Shown here in pieces: positions 1 through 8,160 of a stretch of 64,000 nt of DNA. The position numbers and the translations under genes are program-made. The DNA is from Synechococcus sp. AG-683-C23. GTDB lineage: Bacteria; Cyanobacteriota; Cyanobacteriia; PCC-6307; Cyanobiaceae. Location of the stretch: NCBI GenBank assembly GCA_003208835.1, contig QCVD01000001.1:1-64000 (forward strand), given 5' to 3'. A model generated the notes under the pieces. It worked only from the letters and a program-made list of their open reading frames with translations, ran no database searches and was not told the DNA's origin. Each line of letters opens with the position of its first letter. Positions within the stretch are counted from its first letter, which is position 1.

Positions 1-41
1 GATGAACCGCTTCGATCAACTGCTGCGGTGAACTAGCGCGA

Positions 42-395
42 TCAATTGTCGCGATCATCAACGTCAGCTCCGGAGCCCACATCCGCATCAAGTTTCTGCC
101 CAGGACGCCAACCACTGGACCAAATCTCACGGCATTTCGTATTAAGACCGATGCGATCCAATCCCCAACAGGCCATCACTTTGCCTAGGTCTTGCTTGAT
201 ATCTTCCGCACCGGGGAAATCGCTGTAGCGCATCAGCAATCGTCCAGCCGTCGTTAGATGCTCTGGCCCTGGATCACCCTCGTGCCCCAAGAGAGCATCA
301 ACTTCATCGCGATCTGTGGTGTACAGAGGATGGGTTTGCAGTGAGTCGTCGCTCATCCCAATCAGCTTCGTAAGTCTAGAGACATCGCCAACCAC
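42..395 (-). CDS. DUF3288 family protein
   Basis: A 117-residue soluble protein whose central part fits the cyanobacterial DUF3288 family: HPLYTTDRDEVDALL near residues 22-36, then LLMRYSDFPGA and a DLGKVMACWGLD segment. The function of the family is unknown. No signal peptide or membrane segment is visible. The C-terminal tail is rich in Asp and Gly. The ATG at 395 gives the first plausible start; an alternative is the Met at residue 14, just before the conserved part. Genes around it are small and poorly characterised, so context gives no functional hint. Family assignment is from recalled motif pattern. Confidence 0.8.
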   Translation of the reverse strand: MVGDVSRLTKLIGMSDDSLQTHPLYTTDRDEVDALLGHEGDPGPEHLTTAGRLLMRYSDFPGAEDIKQDLGKVMACWGLDRIGLNTKCREIWSSGWRPGQKLDADVGSGADVDDRDN

Positions 396-644
396 CTTGA
401 AACTTTATATATCGAACAATCAAGGTATAAGCATCATTGGATGCGCCACATAAAAAAGAATGGGGTAACGAGTTCATCAGACCGCAAAAATATGAACTCA
501 AGGGAAGACAAGATCATTCCATTGATGCTGCACACAAGCATTCACGACGATGCTCCATGCCTGTGCATCTACTGACAAAACCTGAGGCGACTGATTGAGC
601 AAAACGCTCGTGCTCAACCTCCACGTCCCAACGCGGCCTGCTCG

Positions 645-809
645 TTATGGACGCTGGCTAACACAACGTTCTCTTCCGCGCCTGTTTTTCAAGGCAAGCC
701 AATAGCCGCGTTCAAGAGATGTCAACTTGGGATTGGTTTCGTTCATAACTTCGTGGGCGCGCTGCTTAGCCGCATCCATGAATCGTTCTGTCTTGTCGCG
801 CGATTCCAT
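645..809 (-). CDS. small hypothetical protein (54 aa)
   Basis: A short ORF of 54 residues, basic and hydrophilic, beginning MESRDKTERF and containing LERGYWLALKNRRG. It sits in an otherwise empty stretch. The composition (charged, few rare codons, no runs) looks protein-like, but no family is recognised. The evidence is only the intact frame and amino-acid composition, so it may be spurious. Confidence 0.35.
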   Translation of the reverse strand: MESRDKTERFMDAAKQRAHEVMNETNPKLTSLERGYWLALKNRRGRERCVSQRP

Positions 810-928
810 ACCTAGAGACCACGTAGTGATTTAAAAGTTAGTAATGGCACTGCGATATGCCAACCGATAACCGGAATCCCTCACCTCACCAACGCCATCG
901 ATCGCAACACGAGCGTGACGCCACTGGG

Positions 929-1018
929 CTATTGGCCATCGTCCATTCCGCGACGCACCAGAACTTGAGTCAGCCAAAGAAGCCCGATAAAACCCGCCAC
1001 CACCCAAATCAGACTCAT
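929..1018 (-). CDS. possible 29-aa single-span membrane peptide
   Basis: A very short frame of 29 residues in which residues 3-21 are hydrophobic (IWVVAGFIGLLWLTQVL), followed by the basic RRG and an acidic end. This fits a one-span membrane micropeptide, of which picocyanobacteria have several. The ribosome binding site is weak. A longer minus-strand frame overlaps it, but its Ser/Gly/Arg-rich product looks like a shadow. Low certainty. Confidence 0.25.
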   Translation of the reverse strand: MSLIWVVAGFIGLLWLTQVLVRRGMDDGQ

Positions 1019-1147
1019 CCTGAAGAGCACGCCCGTTCAGACGAGCTTGATCTATTGAATTCATGCTGAGAGCCAATCAGGCCTTTAATACACAGGCAAC
1101 GCGTTGGATCATGTAGTTTTGTAACGCAAATCCATTCGTCGCGGCCC

Positions 1148-1345
1148 ATGACCATTGACAACCGCTGTCGCGAACAGCAAAAGGTTGCTGATCGAATGTT
1201 CATGGATTTCAAATACACCTCGCCCGGCTCGACTGAACAGCTGCAGGCCCTCAAAACGCTCAGCTTTCTCTTGGGGATGTGGGGCGATTTTCTTGGCCAT
1301 GAGGTGAAGCGCATGGATGCAGCGTCATCCCTCACTTCAGCCTGA
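1148..1345 (+). CDS. small hypothetical protein (65 aa)
   Basis: A 65-residue ORF with an ATG start. The product is mixed alpha-helical in character, with a KYTSPGSTEQLQALKTLSFL segment and a weakly hydrophobic FLLGMWGDFLG patch near residues 40-50 that is too short for a clear membrane span. No family is recognised. It ends about 70 bases upstream of the Nif11-like gene on the same strand. The frame on the opposite strand is longer but Arg/Ser/Cys-rich and looks like a shadow. Confidence 0.4.
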   Translation: MTIDNRCREQQKVADRMFMDFKYTSPGSTEQLQALKTLSFLLGMWGDFLGHEVKRMDAASSLTSA

Positions 1346-1415
1346 CCATGGCAAAACAGCTGAATTTTGGGGGAGAATAGGTAGCGCCATTGTCCCCATC
1401 CGTCATTAGCCCTGC

Positions 1416-1631
1416 ATGGCCCTAGATCAGCTGAAGTCCTTTCTCCTCAAGATGCAGAACGATGCGTCCCTGAAAAAATCAGTGCTTGCATCATCAACGG
1501 CAGATGATGTTGCAAAAATCGGCAATTCGATTGGATTTGAGTTCTCAGGCGATGAATTGCTCCGCTTTTCAGGAAAAAAAGTGGGGCGCGTGACCGTGTC
1601 GAAACAAGAAACACCAGGCGAATACAACTAA
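1416..1631 (+). CDS. Nif11-like leader-domain protein
   Basis: A 71-residue protein matching the Nif11 leader domain: it opens MALDQLKSFLLKMQNDASLK, continues with a helix around DDVAKIGNSIGFEFSGDELL and ends with a short hydrophilic tail without cysteines. In picocyanobacteria this domain forms the leader of lanthipeptide (prochlorosin) precursors, but it also occurs in short stand-alone proteins. Here there is no core peptide with Ser/Thr and Cys and no LanM-type synthetase in the window, so a stand-alone role is more likely. The start is the ATG at 1416; the body begins immediately with the conserved helix. A second, shorter Nif11-like ORF follows at 1720. Confidence 0.75.
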   Translation: MALDQLKSFLLKMQNDASLKKSVLASSTADDVAKIGNSIGFEFSGDELLRFSGKKVGRVTVSKQETPGEYN

Positions 1632-1719
1632 TTAAGTCAGCGAATCATCATCAAACCTTTTGTTAGCGAAACCATACAGATCGTCTGGCTAAGCCGGTAG
1701 GGCTCCATTCCTAGTCGTT

Positions 1720-1893
1720 ATGTCGATGAAGCAATTGGTGTCGTTCATGTCTCGAGTGCAAAGCAACGATTCCCTGCGCTCCGAAATTCAGCATTGCGGT
1801 GATGACAACAGCTGTGTGTTGAAGGTGGCCGCAAAACATGGCCACAAATTTTCTCCGGCGAGCTTGTCCCGCTGGCAGCGTGACCATCACTAA
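1720..1893 (+). CDS. short Nif11-like protein (57 aa)
   Basis: Manual translation gives a 57-residue frame that starts MSMKQLVSFMSRVQSNDSLR and continues with CVLKVAAKHGHKFSPASL, then ends RWQRDHH. The pattern of helix, acidic turn, Ala/Gly-rich helix and a SPASL-like end follows the Nif11 domain, and parallels the neighbour at 1416 (LKSFLLKMQNDASLK, then IGFEFSGDEL). It has two cysteines in the middle and none at the C-terminus, so it does not look like a lanthipeptide core. Start may also be the second ATG two codons in. Family membership is inferred from spacing and motif only. Confidence 0.6.
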   Translation: MSMKQLVSFMSRVQSNDSLRSEIQHCGDDNSCVLKVAAKHGHKFSPASLSRWQRDHH

Positions 1894-1905
1894 ACGAGGA
1901 GCGAG

Positions 1906-2169
1906 TCAATCCTTTTGAGGGATTGAATCCGATCCACTGGCCGCCCGTCGCCGAATCACTTCCGCCAGCAACTCAAGCTTGGCGTTTTCAGATTCGGTGG
2001 CGCGGCTGGCCATCCAGGCACTCGCAGCTTTTTGCTGAGCGACTTGCTGAACCAAAGCCAAGGCCAGCTCACGCAATTGCTCAAGATCCTGGCACTCGTT
2101 GATGAGCCTCGTGAGCTTTTCCGCTTCAAAGCTGTGCTCAAGCGGTCGTTCGACGGGGTCAATGCTCAT
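1906..2169 (-). CDS. small conserved-looking helical protein
   Basis: An 87-residue, mostly helical, acidic protein. The middle (EAEKLTRLINECQDLEQLRE, then LALALVQQVAQQKAA) has heptad-like leucines that could form a coiled coil. No catalytic motif is visible and the family is not recognised. Its ATG at 2169 overlaps the last 11 bases of the nagB-like gene upstream on the same strand, so the two are probably translated from one message. Confidence 0.6.
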   Translation of the reverse strand: MSIDPVERPLEHSFEAEKLTRLINECQDLEQLRELALALVQQVAQQKAASAWMASRATESENAKLELLAEVIRRRAASGSDSIPQKD

Positions 2170-2974
2170 TTCGATCCTCGGCGGTGTCCGAGGCTAAGGA
2201 GCGATCCATGGCATCGGCGTCAGCCCACAGCCACACGCAGGGGTGATTCAACAACCAGCTCGCGGGTAACCCTGGCTGAGGCGCTGGCAACGTCAACAGT
2301 CGTTTGAGGATGTCAGCTTTGACACCTCCCGTCACCACGAGGTGAATTTCGTCCGCCGCCAAAATTTCTTGCAGGCCAAGGGTGATCGCCTGGGAAGGCA
2401 CCGCCGCGGGATCTCCTCCAAACAGCCCTGAGTTCTGCCGCCGAGTGGCCTCAGAGAGATCTACTACATGACAGGCCTGATCCGCCGCAGTGGGGGGCTC
2501 ATTGAAGCCCACATGGCCGTTGTTTCCCAAGCCCAAAAGCTGAACCCCCACACCACCGCGTGCATCCAACGCAGCGGCATAAGACTGCGCAGCGGCATCA
2601 CCATCGGCGGCGCTTCCATTGGGCAAATGCAGCGTCTCAGACCGCAACTGCAATGGCTCGGCGAGATGACGACTCATGTACATGCTGTAACTGCATTGAT
2701 CTCCAGCCTGCACACCCAAATACTCGTCCAAATTGAAGCTGCACCATCGCCGACGCAGCTCGACCAGATCATGAGCAGACCAAAGCATCAGGCGCCGCAC
2801 AAGGGCTGCATAGAGAGGCTCCATGGTTCGTCCGGTTGCCAACCCCAACGGCCGTCTCAGCGCGAGAGGCATCAGGAGCCATCGACGCAAATGGTTCTCA
2901 AGCCGCTCAGCTAATCGATCACAACAATCTGCAGCGCTGTCATACCGCTGTAGCTGGCGGGGAAACCGCAACAC
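2159..2974 (-). CDS. nagB: glucosamine-6-phosphate deaminase/isomerase family protein
   Basis: 271 residues, the usual length for NagB/6-phosphogluconolactonase superfamily enzymes. Diagnostic motifs are FNLDEYLG at about residues 80-87 and LGLGNNGHVGFNEP at about 147-160, which in NagB carry the catalytic Asp and the His of the active site. The second motif with GHVGFNEP favours glucosamine-6-phosphate deaminase over phosphogluconolactonase, which has a different version. The reaction would convert glucosamine 6-phosphate to fructose 6-phosphate and ammonia in the cytosol. The substrate is inferred. The 3' end overlaps the small downstream gene by 11 bases. Confidence 0.8.
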   Translation of the reverse strand: MLRFPRQLQRYDSAADCCDRLAERLENHLRRWLLMPLALRRPLGLATGRTMEPLYAALVRRLMLWSAHDLVELRRRWCSFNLDEYLGVQAGDQCSYSMYMSRHLAEPLQLRSETLHLPNGSAADGDAAAQSYAAALDARGGVGVQLLGLGNNGHVGFNEPPTAADQACHVVDLSEATRRQNSGLFGGDPAAVPSQAITLGLQEILAADEIHLVVTGGVKADILKRLLTLPAPQPGLPASWLLNHPCVWLWADADAMDRSLASDTAEDRNEH

Positions 2975-2989
2975 GGAAGCATCCGATGG

Positions 2990-4453
2990 TCAACCCCACC
3001 AGCCTGACGCTAGACGGGGCAGCCAAGCAAGGGCAGGGTCGTAGTGCGGTTGGAAGGGGAGCACATCCGCTCCTCGGTAGTAGTGGCGCAAGATTGTGCG
3101 GAAATCGGCTCCCTGCCCCGCCAGCCCATGGGCACCCCATTGGCTCATCCCAACTCCGTGGCCATACCCCTGACCACGCACTAAAAGTTGCAATCCACCC
3201 ACCGCTGGGACACGACGGTCTTTGGAACGGGTCGCTCGGAATCGGAAGGATCGGGAGCGCATCGGACGCGACAGAAGCGGCGGCGGTGGTGCCACCAACA
3301 ACGCAGCTGATGGGAGGGAAGCGGTTGGTGCCGAGCTCACGATTGATGCAGTAATGCGATCAATACGGGATCTCGATCCACTCGTCGCAGTCGTACGACG
3401 GGCCAAAACGGTGGACGGCTGGGGAGGCTGAGCCGTCGCAGCAGAGACCATCTCAAAGTTCACCAGCGTGCTTTTCAGATCCAAGCGCTGGCGCAACTCA
3501 CGACCGGTCAGCACGAGGGATCCTCGGGGTCCCTCCAGCCTGGCCTGTCGCACACGACCACTCGCACTTCGACTCGTAACATCCACCCGGCTCACGCCAC
3601 CGGTCTCTGGGAGGCGTTGGCGCAAGCCCTGAGAACCAAAGCGTTCCTGCCACCGATGCACCGGACTGTGTTGGTCATGGTCTGGGACGCTCACGAGATA
3701 CGGCAGCTGCCTGCTCCAGACCATCCCGCTGGATTCCGTGACGCCACCAGAACTGCTGTGAAACACCGCATTGATCAATTTGCCCCCATGGACCAGCACC
3801 AACGAACGGGTATCAGCAACCGCCTGGCGAGTGCTGGCGGTTTCAGCCTCAACACCGCGGTACACCTGACTCGCCACAGTGGCCTTCACATCCCATCCAC
3901 CTCCGCGACTGCGCTGACGCAGGGCATAGGTCCGAGCGGCAACGGCCTGGGCCTTCAAGGCGGCTAAGGGCCAATGATGGGGCATTTCACTCCCCACAAC
4001 GCTGGTGAGATAGGTCTCAATACCAAGCGCGTTCACAACCCGTAAACGACCGCCACGACAGCTGATCTGGAATTCACCCCGATAGCGCCGAGAGTCCAAC
4101 CAGATCCCCCGAGGATCATCGTTTTGCACCGTCAAAACGGTGGTTGAGGACAAACGGAGGCGTCTGCCATCCAAAACGGCCACAACGCTGCCACCGGATT
4201 GCTCCAACTGCAACCGTCGGAGCCTTCGCACTCCTGCACCCAAGCCACGCAACTGCATCCAATGCTCTTTGTCCGCCCGAAGCAGCAGCTTTGGTCCCTC
4301 ATGCAACAGAACCCGCATCTGAGGCTCCCGTTCCATCGGCATCGCGTGCTCAGCGGAGCCCAACAGAGCCGCTGTCGCCAATCCCGCCAGTACGACTGAA
4401 GCGATCCGCACCGTGCGCAACCAAAGGCGATTCAGTGTGCCGTGTCCAGCCAT
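2990..4453 (-). CDS. SpoIID/LytB domain protein
   Basis: 487 residues with an N-terminal signal anchor (hydrophobic around residues 14-32). The SpoIID/LytB domain spans roughly 90-300, including the stretch [20 protein letters not shown] followed by [14 protein letters not shown], and a second piece [19 protein letters not shown] at the C-terminal end. SpoIID enzymes are lytic transglycosylases acting on peptidoglycan; in non-sporulating cyanobacteria the role is unknown but is probably cell-wall remodelling. A low-complexity Ser/Pro/Arg-rich insert of about 90 residues (near 335-425) splits the domain. The 5' end is divergent from rnz, with only about 18 bases between likely starts. Confidence 0.85.
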   Translation of the reverse strand: MAGHGTLNRLWLRTVRIASVVLAGLATAALLGSAEHAMPMEREPQMRVLLHEGPKLLLRADKEHWMQLRGLGAGVRRLRRLQLEQSGGSVVAVLDGRRLRLSSTTVLTVQNDDPRGIWLDSRRYRGEFQISCRGGRLRVVNALGIETYLTSVVGSEMPHHWPLAALKAQAVAARTYALRQRSRGGGWDVKATVASQVYRGVEAETASTRQAVADTRSLVLVHGGKLINAVFHSSSGGVTESSGMVWSRQLPYLVSVPDHDQHSPVHRWQERFGSQGLRQRLPETGGVSRVDVTSRSASGRVRQARLEGPRGSLVLTGRELRQRLDLKSTLVNFEMVSAATAQPPQPSTVLARRTTATSGSRSRIDRITASIVSSAPTASLPSAALLVAPPPPLLSRPMRSRSFRFRATRSKDRRVPAVGGLQLLVRGQGYGHGVGMSQWGAHGLAGQGADFRTILRHYYRGADVLPFQPHYDPALAWLPRLASGWWG

Positions 4454-4471
4454 GTCGAGCCAGATGGCAGC

Positions 4472-5455
4472 ATGATCAACAGAGGATCCACGACCTTGAA
4501 GGTCACCTTTCTGGGTACAAGTTCAGGCGTTCCCACCCGGGCCCGCAACGTATCGGCTGTAGCGCTGCGGCTGCCACAGCGATCGGAGATGTGGTTGTTC
4601 GACTGCGGCGAGGGAACGCAGCATCAGTTTCTGCGCAGCGAACTCCGGCTCTCACAGCTCAGACGGGTCTTTGTGACCCATATGCACGGCGATCACGTGT
4701 TCGGCCTCCCAGGCCTGCTGGCCAGCCTTGGCCTGGCTGGCAATAGCAACGAAGGCGTCGACCTCTACGGCCCTGATCCCCTCGAGAGCTATCTCAGCGG
4801 TGTGCTGCGGACGAGCTCCACCCGGATCGGCTACCCACTCAAAGTGCACCGCATCCACGACTGCGCCAAGAACGGAACACTGGTTTATGAAGACGACGAT
4901 CTGATGGTGCGCTGCACACCACTCACCCATCGCGTTCCTGCCTATGCCTATCGGGTGGACCAAAAACCTTTGGCGGGACGATTCGATATTGCCAAGGCGA
5001 AGGAGCTAAAGATCCCTCCTGGCCCCATCTACGCCCAACTCAAGCGTGGAGACACCGTCAGCCTTGAAGACGGACGGATCATCGACGGAAGAACCCTTTG
5101 CGGCCCAGAGAGACCTGGAGTGAGTGTTGTGTATTGCACCGACACGGTGTTCTCTGAAGCAGCGATCGAGCTTGCCCAGGGCGCTGATTTGTTGATTCAT
5201 GAATCGACCTTTGCTCACCAGGAATCGGAGATGGCTTATCAGAAACAGCACTCCACCAGCACGATGGCCGCCCAAACTGCGGCGGAAGCCAACGTTGGGC
5301 AACTCGTCCTCACACACTTGAGCCCGCGCTATGCCCCTGGCAATGCCGTGACGCCAGAAGACCTTTTAAAGGAAGCGCAAGCCATCTTCCCAAACACCTG
5401 TCTGGCAAAGGATTTCCTCACTTTGGAGGTAAAACCGCGCTGCAACAGTTTGTGA
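4472..5455 (+). CDS. rnz: ribonuclease Z
   Basis: A metallo-beta-lactamase fold tRNA 3'-processing endonuclease, about 327 residues from the ATG at 4472. The zinc-binding HMHGDH is at residues 70-75, preceded by [13 protein letters not shown], and later motifs include HESTFA and LTHLSPRY. RNase Z removes 3' trailers from pre-tRNAs. The frame is open to a GTG at 4442 that would overlap the divergent SpoIID-like gene; the ATG at 4472, or a TTG at 4496 that would give [14 protein letters not shown] as in most relatives, is more likely. Confidence 0.93.
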   Translation: MINRGSTTLKVTFLGTSSGVPTRARNVSAVALRLPQRSEMWLFDCGEGTQHQFLRSELRLSQLRRVFVTHMHGDHVFGLPGLLASLGLAGNSNEGVDLYGPDPLESYLSGVLRTSSTRIGYPLKVHRIHDCAKNGTLVYEDDDLMVRCTPLTHRVPAYAYRVDQKPLAGRFDIAKAKELKIPPGPIYAQLKRGDTVSLEDGRIIDGRTLCGPERPGVSVVYCTDTVFSEAAIELAQGADLLIHESTFAHQESEMAYQKQHSTSTMAAQTAAEANVGQLVLTHLSPRYAPGNAVTPEDLLKEAQAIFPNTCLAKDFLTLEVKPRCNSL

Positions 5456-5529
5456 TCCGGCCTCAGGGAGCCTCGGCCCCGTGATACAAGAGCTGGGTGC
5501 GGTGAATCCGTCAGTCCCCGGCAACCTTC

Positions 5530-6042
5530 ATGGTCTCTGTTTTCTCCTCTTTGCGACGGTCCCTTAAAGGCCTCCTCCTTCTTGTACCGGTGTTGATCGG
5601 CTTGGTATTCATCTCCCCTGCTGAAGCAGTGCAATGGGATGCCGAGACACTCACGGTTCCAGTGAATCCCGACGGAGCAGAGGTGACCTTCACAGACCGC
5701 GAGATCAATGCAGGACGCAAGGTGTTCAACACCAGCTGCGGCACCTGCCATGCCGGCGGGATCACCAAAACCAACCAAAACGTTGGCCTCGACCCAGAAA
5801 CCCTGGCGTTGGCCACACCAGCCCGCGACAACGTCGATGCGCTGGTTGATTACATGAAGGATCCCACCTCATACGACGGTGAGTACAGCATTTCCGACGT
5901 CCACCCCAGCATGCGTAGTGCTGAGCTGTACCCGGCAATGCGCGATCTCGATGACGAAGATCTGCGACTCATGGCTGGTTACATCCTCGTGTCCCCGAAA
6001 GTCCAAGGATCGTCTTGGGGTGGCGGCAAGATTTACTTCTAA
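5530..6042 (+). CDS. psbV: photosystem II cytochrome c-550
   Basis: Extrinsic lumenal subunit of photosystem II that stabilises the oxygen-evolving cluster. 170 residues: a signal peptide with hydrophobic core at 14-28 and an AEA cleavage site near residue 33, haem-binding CGTCH at 70-74, and the distal His ligand in SDVHPS at about 125. The C-terminus ends GGGKIYF as in the family. The gene stands alone on the plus strand and is followed by a strong intrinsic terminator at 6099, so it is probably monocistronic. Confidence 0.97.
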   Translation: MVSVFSSLRRSLKGLLLLVPVLIGLVFISPAEAVQWDAETLTVPVNPDGAEVTFTDREINAGRKVFNTSCGTCHAGGITKTNQNVGLDPETLALATPARDNVDALVDYMKDPTSYDGEYSISDVHPSMRSAELYPAMRDLDDEDLRLMAGYILVSPKVQGSSWGGGKIYF

Positions 6043-6098
6043 GAAACAATTCACTCAATTCACTCAATTTAGATTATTAATAACGATTGAATTCAACC

Positions 6099-6128
6099 AA
6101 AAAAGCCGGGTTAAAACCGGCTTTTTTT
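6099..6128 (+). terminator. intrinsic terminator after psbV
   Basis: An A-rich left arm with AGCCGG, a short GTTAAAA loop, the matching CCGGCT and a run of seven T. It lies about 55 bases after the psbV stop codon. The A-tract on the left would let it act weakly in the other direction as well. Confidence 0.85.
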
Positions 6129-6759
6129 ATATCTGTTTCCAACCACGGCCTGACGCCTTGCTTATTCGTTACATCGGCACGTTGCACAGACGCACATCAA
6201 CAAAACCAACTACCGAAAAAGACTCAAGCAGTCAAACAGCAGCTCGGTAATTCCTACGAATCTTTCACTTGCAAATGAATAATTCAAGGACACTTTGGAT
6301 CCAATGCAATAACGGTAGGGTTTTAAATTAACGCTCTACATTTCAATTTTAGGTTCAATATTGCCTGGCTCCATAGAGCGTGGGTGACGGCTGTACCACC
6401 ACTCCTGCAATTCAGAAACCAAGCGCACAGAAAACAGCGTCAATACCGTTGCAGTCGGTCTTGATCCAGGTTGCAGCAACTCCACAGAATATGACGGGCA
6501 TCGGCGCGCAGCCAGATCTGGAACAAAACGTCGGCCCACTCGCCGCCAGCTTGGCTCTTTACTCCTCCAAGCCAAACGACAGCACGGCCATGGAAGCTCT
6601 TCTCGATCGAACAATCGGCAGCACGGACCGATCACCCGAAAGCTGTACTGGCCGCCGGGACTGGTGTGGATGCTGCCAGGAGCCAGCAAATCATGAACAT
6701 CTGAACGGCTCACGACGGCTTAAAACAAAGAAAACTAGCCATACAAAGCGGCCAACAAC
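6129..6759. other. intergenic stretch without a convincing gene
   Basis: About 630 bases between the psbV terminator and the ferredoxin terminator. Frames of 125-135 residues exist on both strands around 6336-6787, but their products are Arg/Ser/Pro/Cys-rich, have no recognisable motif and one runs through the petF terminator. I see no RNA gene. The 5' part (6250-6360) is AT-rich. Confidence 0.5.
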
Positions 6760-6787
6760 AAAAAACCACCCCCGGAGGAGTGGTTGA
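6760..6787 (-). terminator. intrinsic terminator after petF
   Basis: On the minus strand AACCAC plus two Cs pairs with GGGGTGGTT across a short loop and is followed by a T-tract. It starts about 30 bases after the ferredoxin stop codon. Confidence 0.8.
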
Positions 6788-6815
6788 ACCAACGTTCAAT
6801 GAACGAAGTGAAGGC

Positions 6816-7115
6816 TCAATAGAGCTCTTCTTCAGCGTGGGTCTTGATGGTGCAGTCGGAAGTGGGGTAAGCCACGCATGTGAGCACGAAGCCGGCTTCG
6901 ATTTGATCATCGTCCAGAAAGCTCTGGTCGGATTGATCAACGGTGCCAGCGGTGAGTTTGCCGGCGCAAGTCGAGCAAGCGCCAGCGCGGCAGGAGTAAG
7001 GCAGGTCGATGCCTTGCTCTTCTGCTGCGTCGAGGATGTACTGATCATCAGGGACTTCGATGGTCTTGTTAAGACCTTCGCTCTCGCTGACCAGGGTGAC
7101 CTTGTAGGAAGCCAT
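6816..7115 (-). CDS. petF: plant-type [2Fe-2S] ferredoxin
   Basis: Soluble electron carrier that accepts electrons from photosystem I and passes them to FNR, ferredoxin-thioredoxin reductase and nitrogen-assimilation enzymes. 99 residues, the standard length. The four cluster cysteines are visible at 42, 47, 50 and 80 ([10 protein letters not shown] and [12 protein letters not shown]), and the C-terminus is EEELY. The frame is open to 7166 upstream, but the start MASYKVTLV at 7115 matches the family exactly. Flanked by its own terminator, so probably monocistronic. Confidence 0.96.
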   Translation of the reverse strand: MASYKVTLVSESEGLNKTIEVPDDQYILDAAEEQGIDLPYSCRAGACSTCAGKLTAGTVDQSDQSFLDDDQIEAGFVLTCVAYPTSDCTIKTHAEEELY

Positions 7116-7269
7116 GGAGTGGTGAATACGACAGGTTCCGGACAGTCCGGACCTGCAGAACTGCACCTATCTACTGCAAATGAGGGGCGAACCAGAGGGT
7201 TTGAGCCTCTCAGGGAGGCAGGACCAATCTGAGCAGGAGGTCCGATAAGCCTGGCTTATGGGAAACAGC

Positions 7270-8160
7270 TCATGTGTGTCGAATCTCCAACAACCCCCAA
7301 CGCCCCTGCGCCAACTCCTGAGTAACCCGCCAACCCTGTGTTTCAAGCACCTCTTTGAGCCTCGGTGCTTGATCCACCAACAGTCCACTGAGCAGTGCTC
7401 GCCCGTTTGGAGCAATCAGGCTCTCAAAACCGGGGGAGAGCGCCTCAATCACAGGGGCCAAGATATTGCAGAGCAACAGATCAGCTCGGCGGCCAGCCAA
7501 GAGTGCTTGCATGATCTCCACGGAGCCCAGATCAACCTTCAACCGCTGCTCGGAACAATCGTTCAACGTGCGATTCCCTTCAGTGGCGCTCACAGCCAAC
7601 GAATCGGTGTCAGCAGCCAACACGGCATCAGCTCCCAGGAGCAGGGATGCCAGCCCCAGGACACCGCTACCACAACCTAGATCAGCCACGAGCAAACCCT
7701 GCGGTGGAGCCGCCTCCAGGGCCTCCAGACAAAGACGCGTGGTTGGATGGCTACCCGTACCAAAAGCGCTGCCTGGATCCATCCGAATCACGAGGCGATC
7801 GGCATGCTCCATTGGCACCTCTAACCAGGCTGGAAGTATCAACAGCTTTTGTCCCACTGGATCGGGCTGCCAGTGCTGCTTCCAGCTCAAGCTCCAGTCT
7901 TCATCGGCCACCTCATCCCAAACCCCCGCAGGGAAAGCCAAACCAAAGGGCTGCGATAAGGGCTCAAGACTGGCCAACAATTGCTCTCGCTCAGCAAGGG
8001 GCCACTCCGGTTGGGGCAACCAGACCAACAACGTTTTCTGGTGAGGAGTCTCTGGGGAATGCTGCACGGCAAACCGGTGCAGCCCCAAATCGTTCAGTTT
8101 CCAAGCCAGCGACTCCTCGAGATCAGGAGGGCAAGGCATCGACAGTCGCCACCACATCAA
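7270..8160 (-). CDS. prmA: ribosomal protein L11 methyltransferase
   Basis: SAM-dependent methyltransferase that trimethylates ribosomal protein L11. 296 residues. GSAFGTGSHPTT at about 130-141 is a PrmA signature, followed by the SAM-binding DLGCGSGVLGL at about 160 and the LLCNILAP motif in place of the usual NPPY. The start overlaps the serA stop by four bases (ATG at 8160 or 8157), suggesting translational coupling with serA upstream on the same strand. Confidence 0.92.
   Translation of the reverse strand: MMWWRLSMPCPPDLEESLAWKLNDLGLHRFAVQHSPETPHQKTLLVWLPQPEWPLAEREQLLASLEPLSQPFGLAFPAGVWDEVADEDWSLSWKQHWQPDPVGQKLLILPAWLEVPMEHADRLVIRMDPGSAFGTGSHPTTRLCLEALEAAPPQGLLVADLGCGSGVLGLASLLLGADAVLAADTDSLAVSATEGNRTLNDCSEQRLKVDLGSVEIMQALLAGRRADLLLCNILAPVIEALSPGFESLIAPNGRALLSGLLVDQAPRLKEVLETQGWRVTQELAQGRWGLLEIRHT

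Noticed and set aside
6336-6787. Two opposing frames of 125 and 135 residues as possible genes
   Set aside because: Both products are rich in Arg, Ser, Pro and Cys without any motif, and the plus frame runs through the petF terminator. More likely non-coding.
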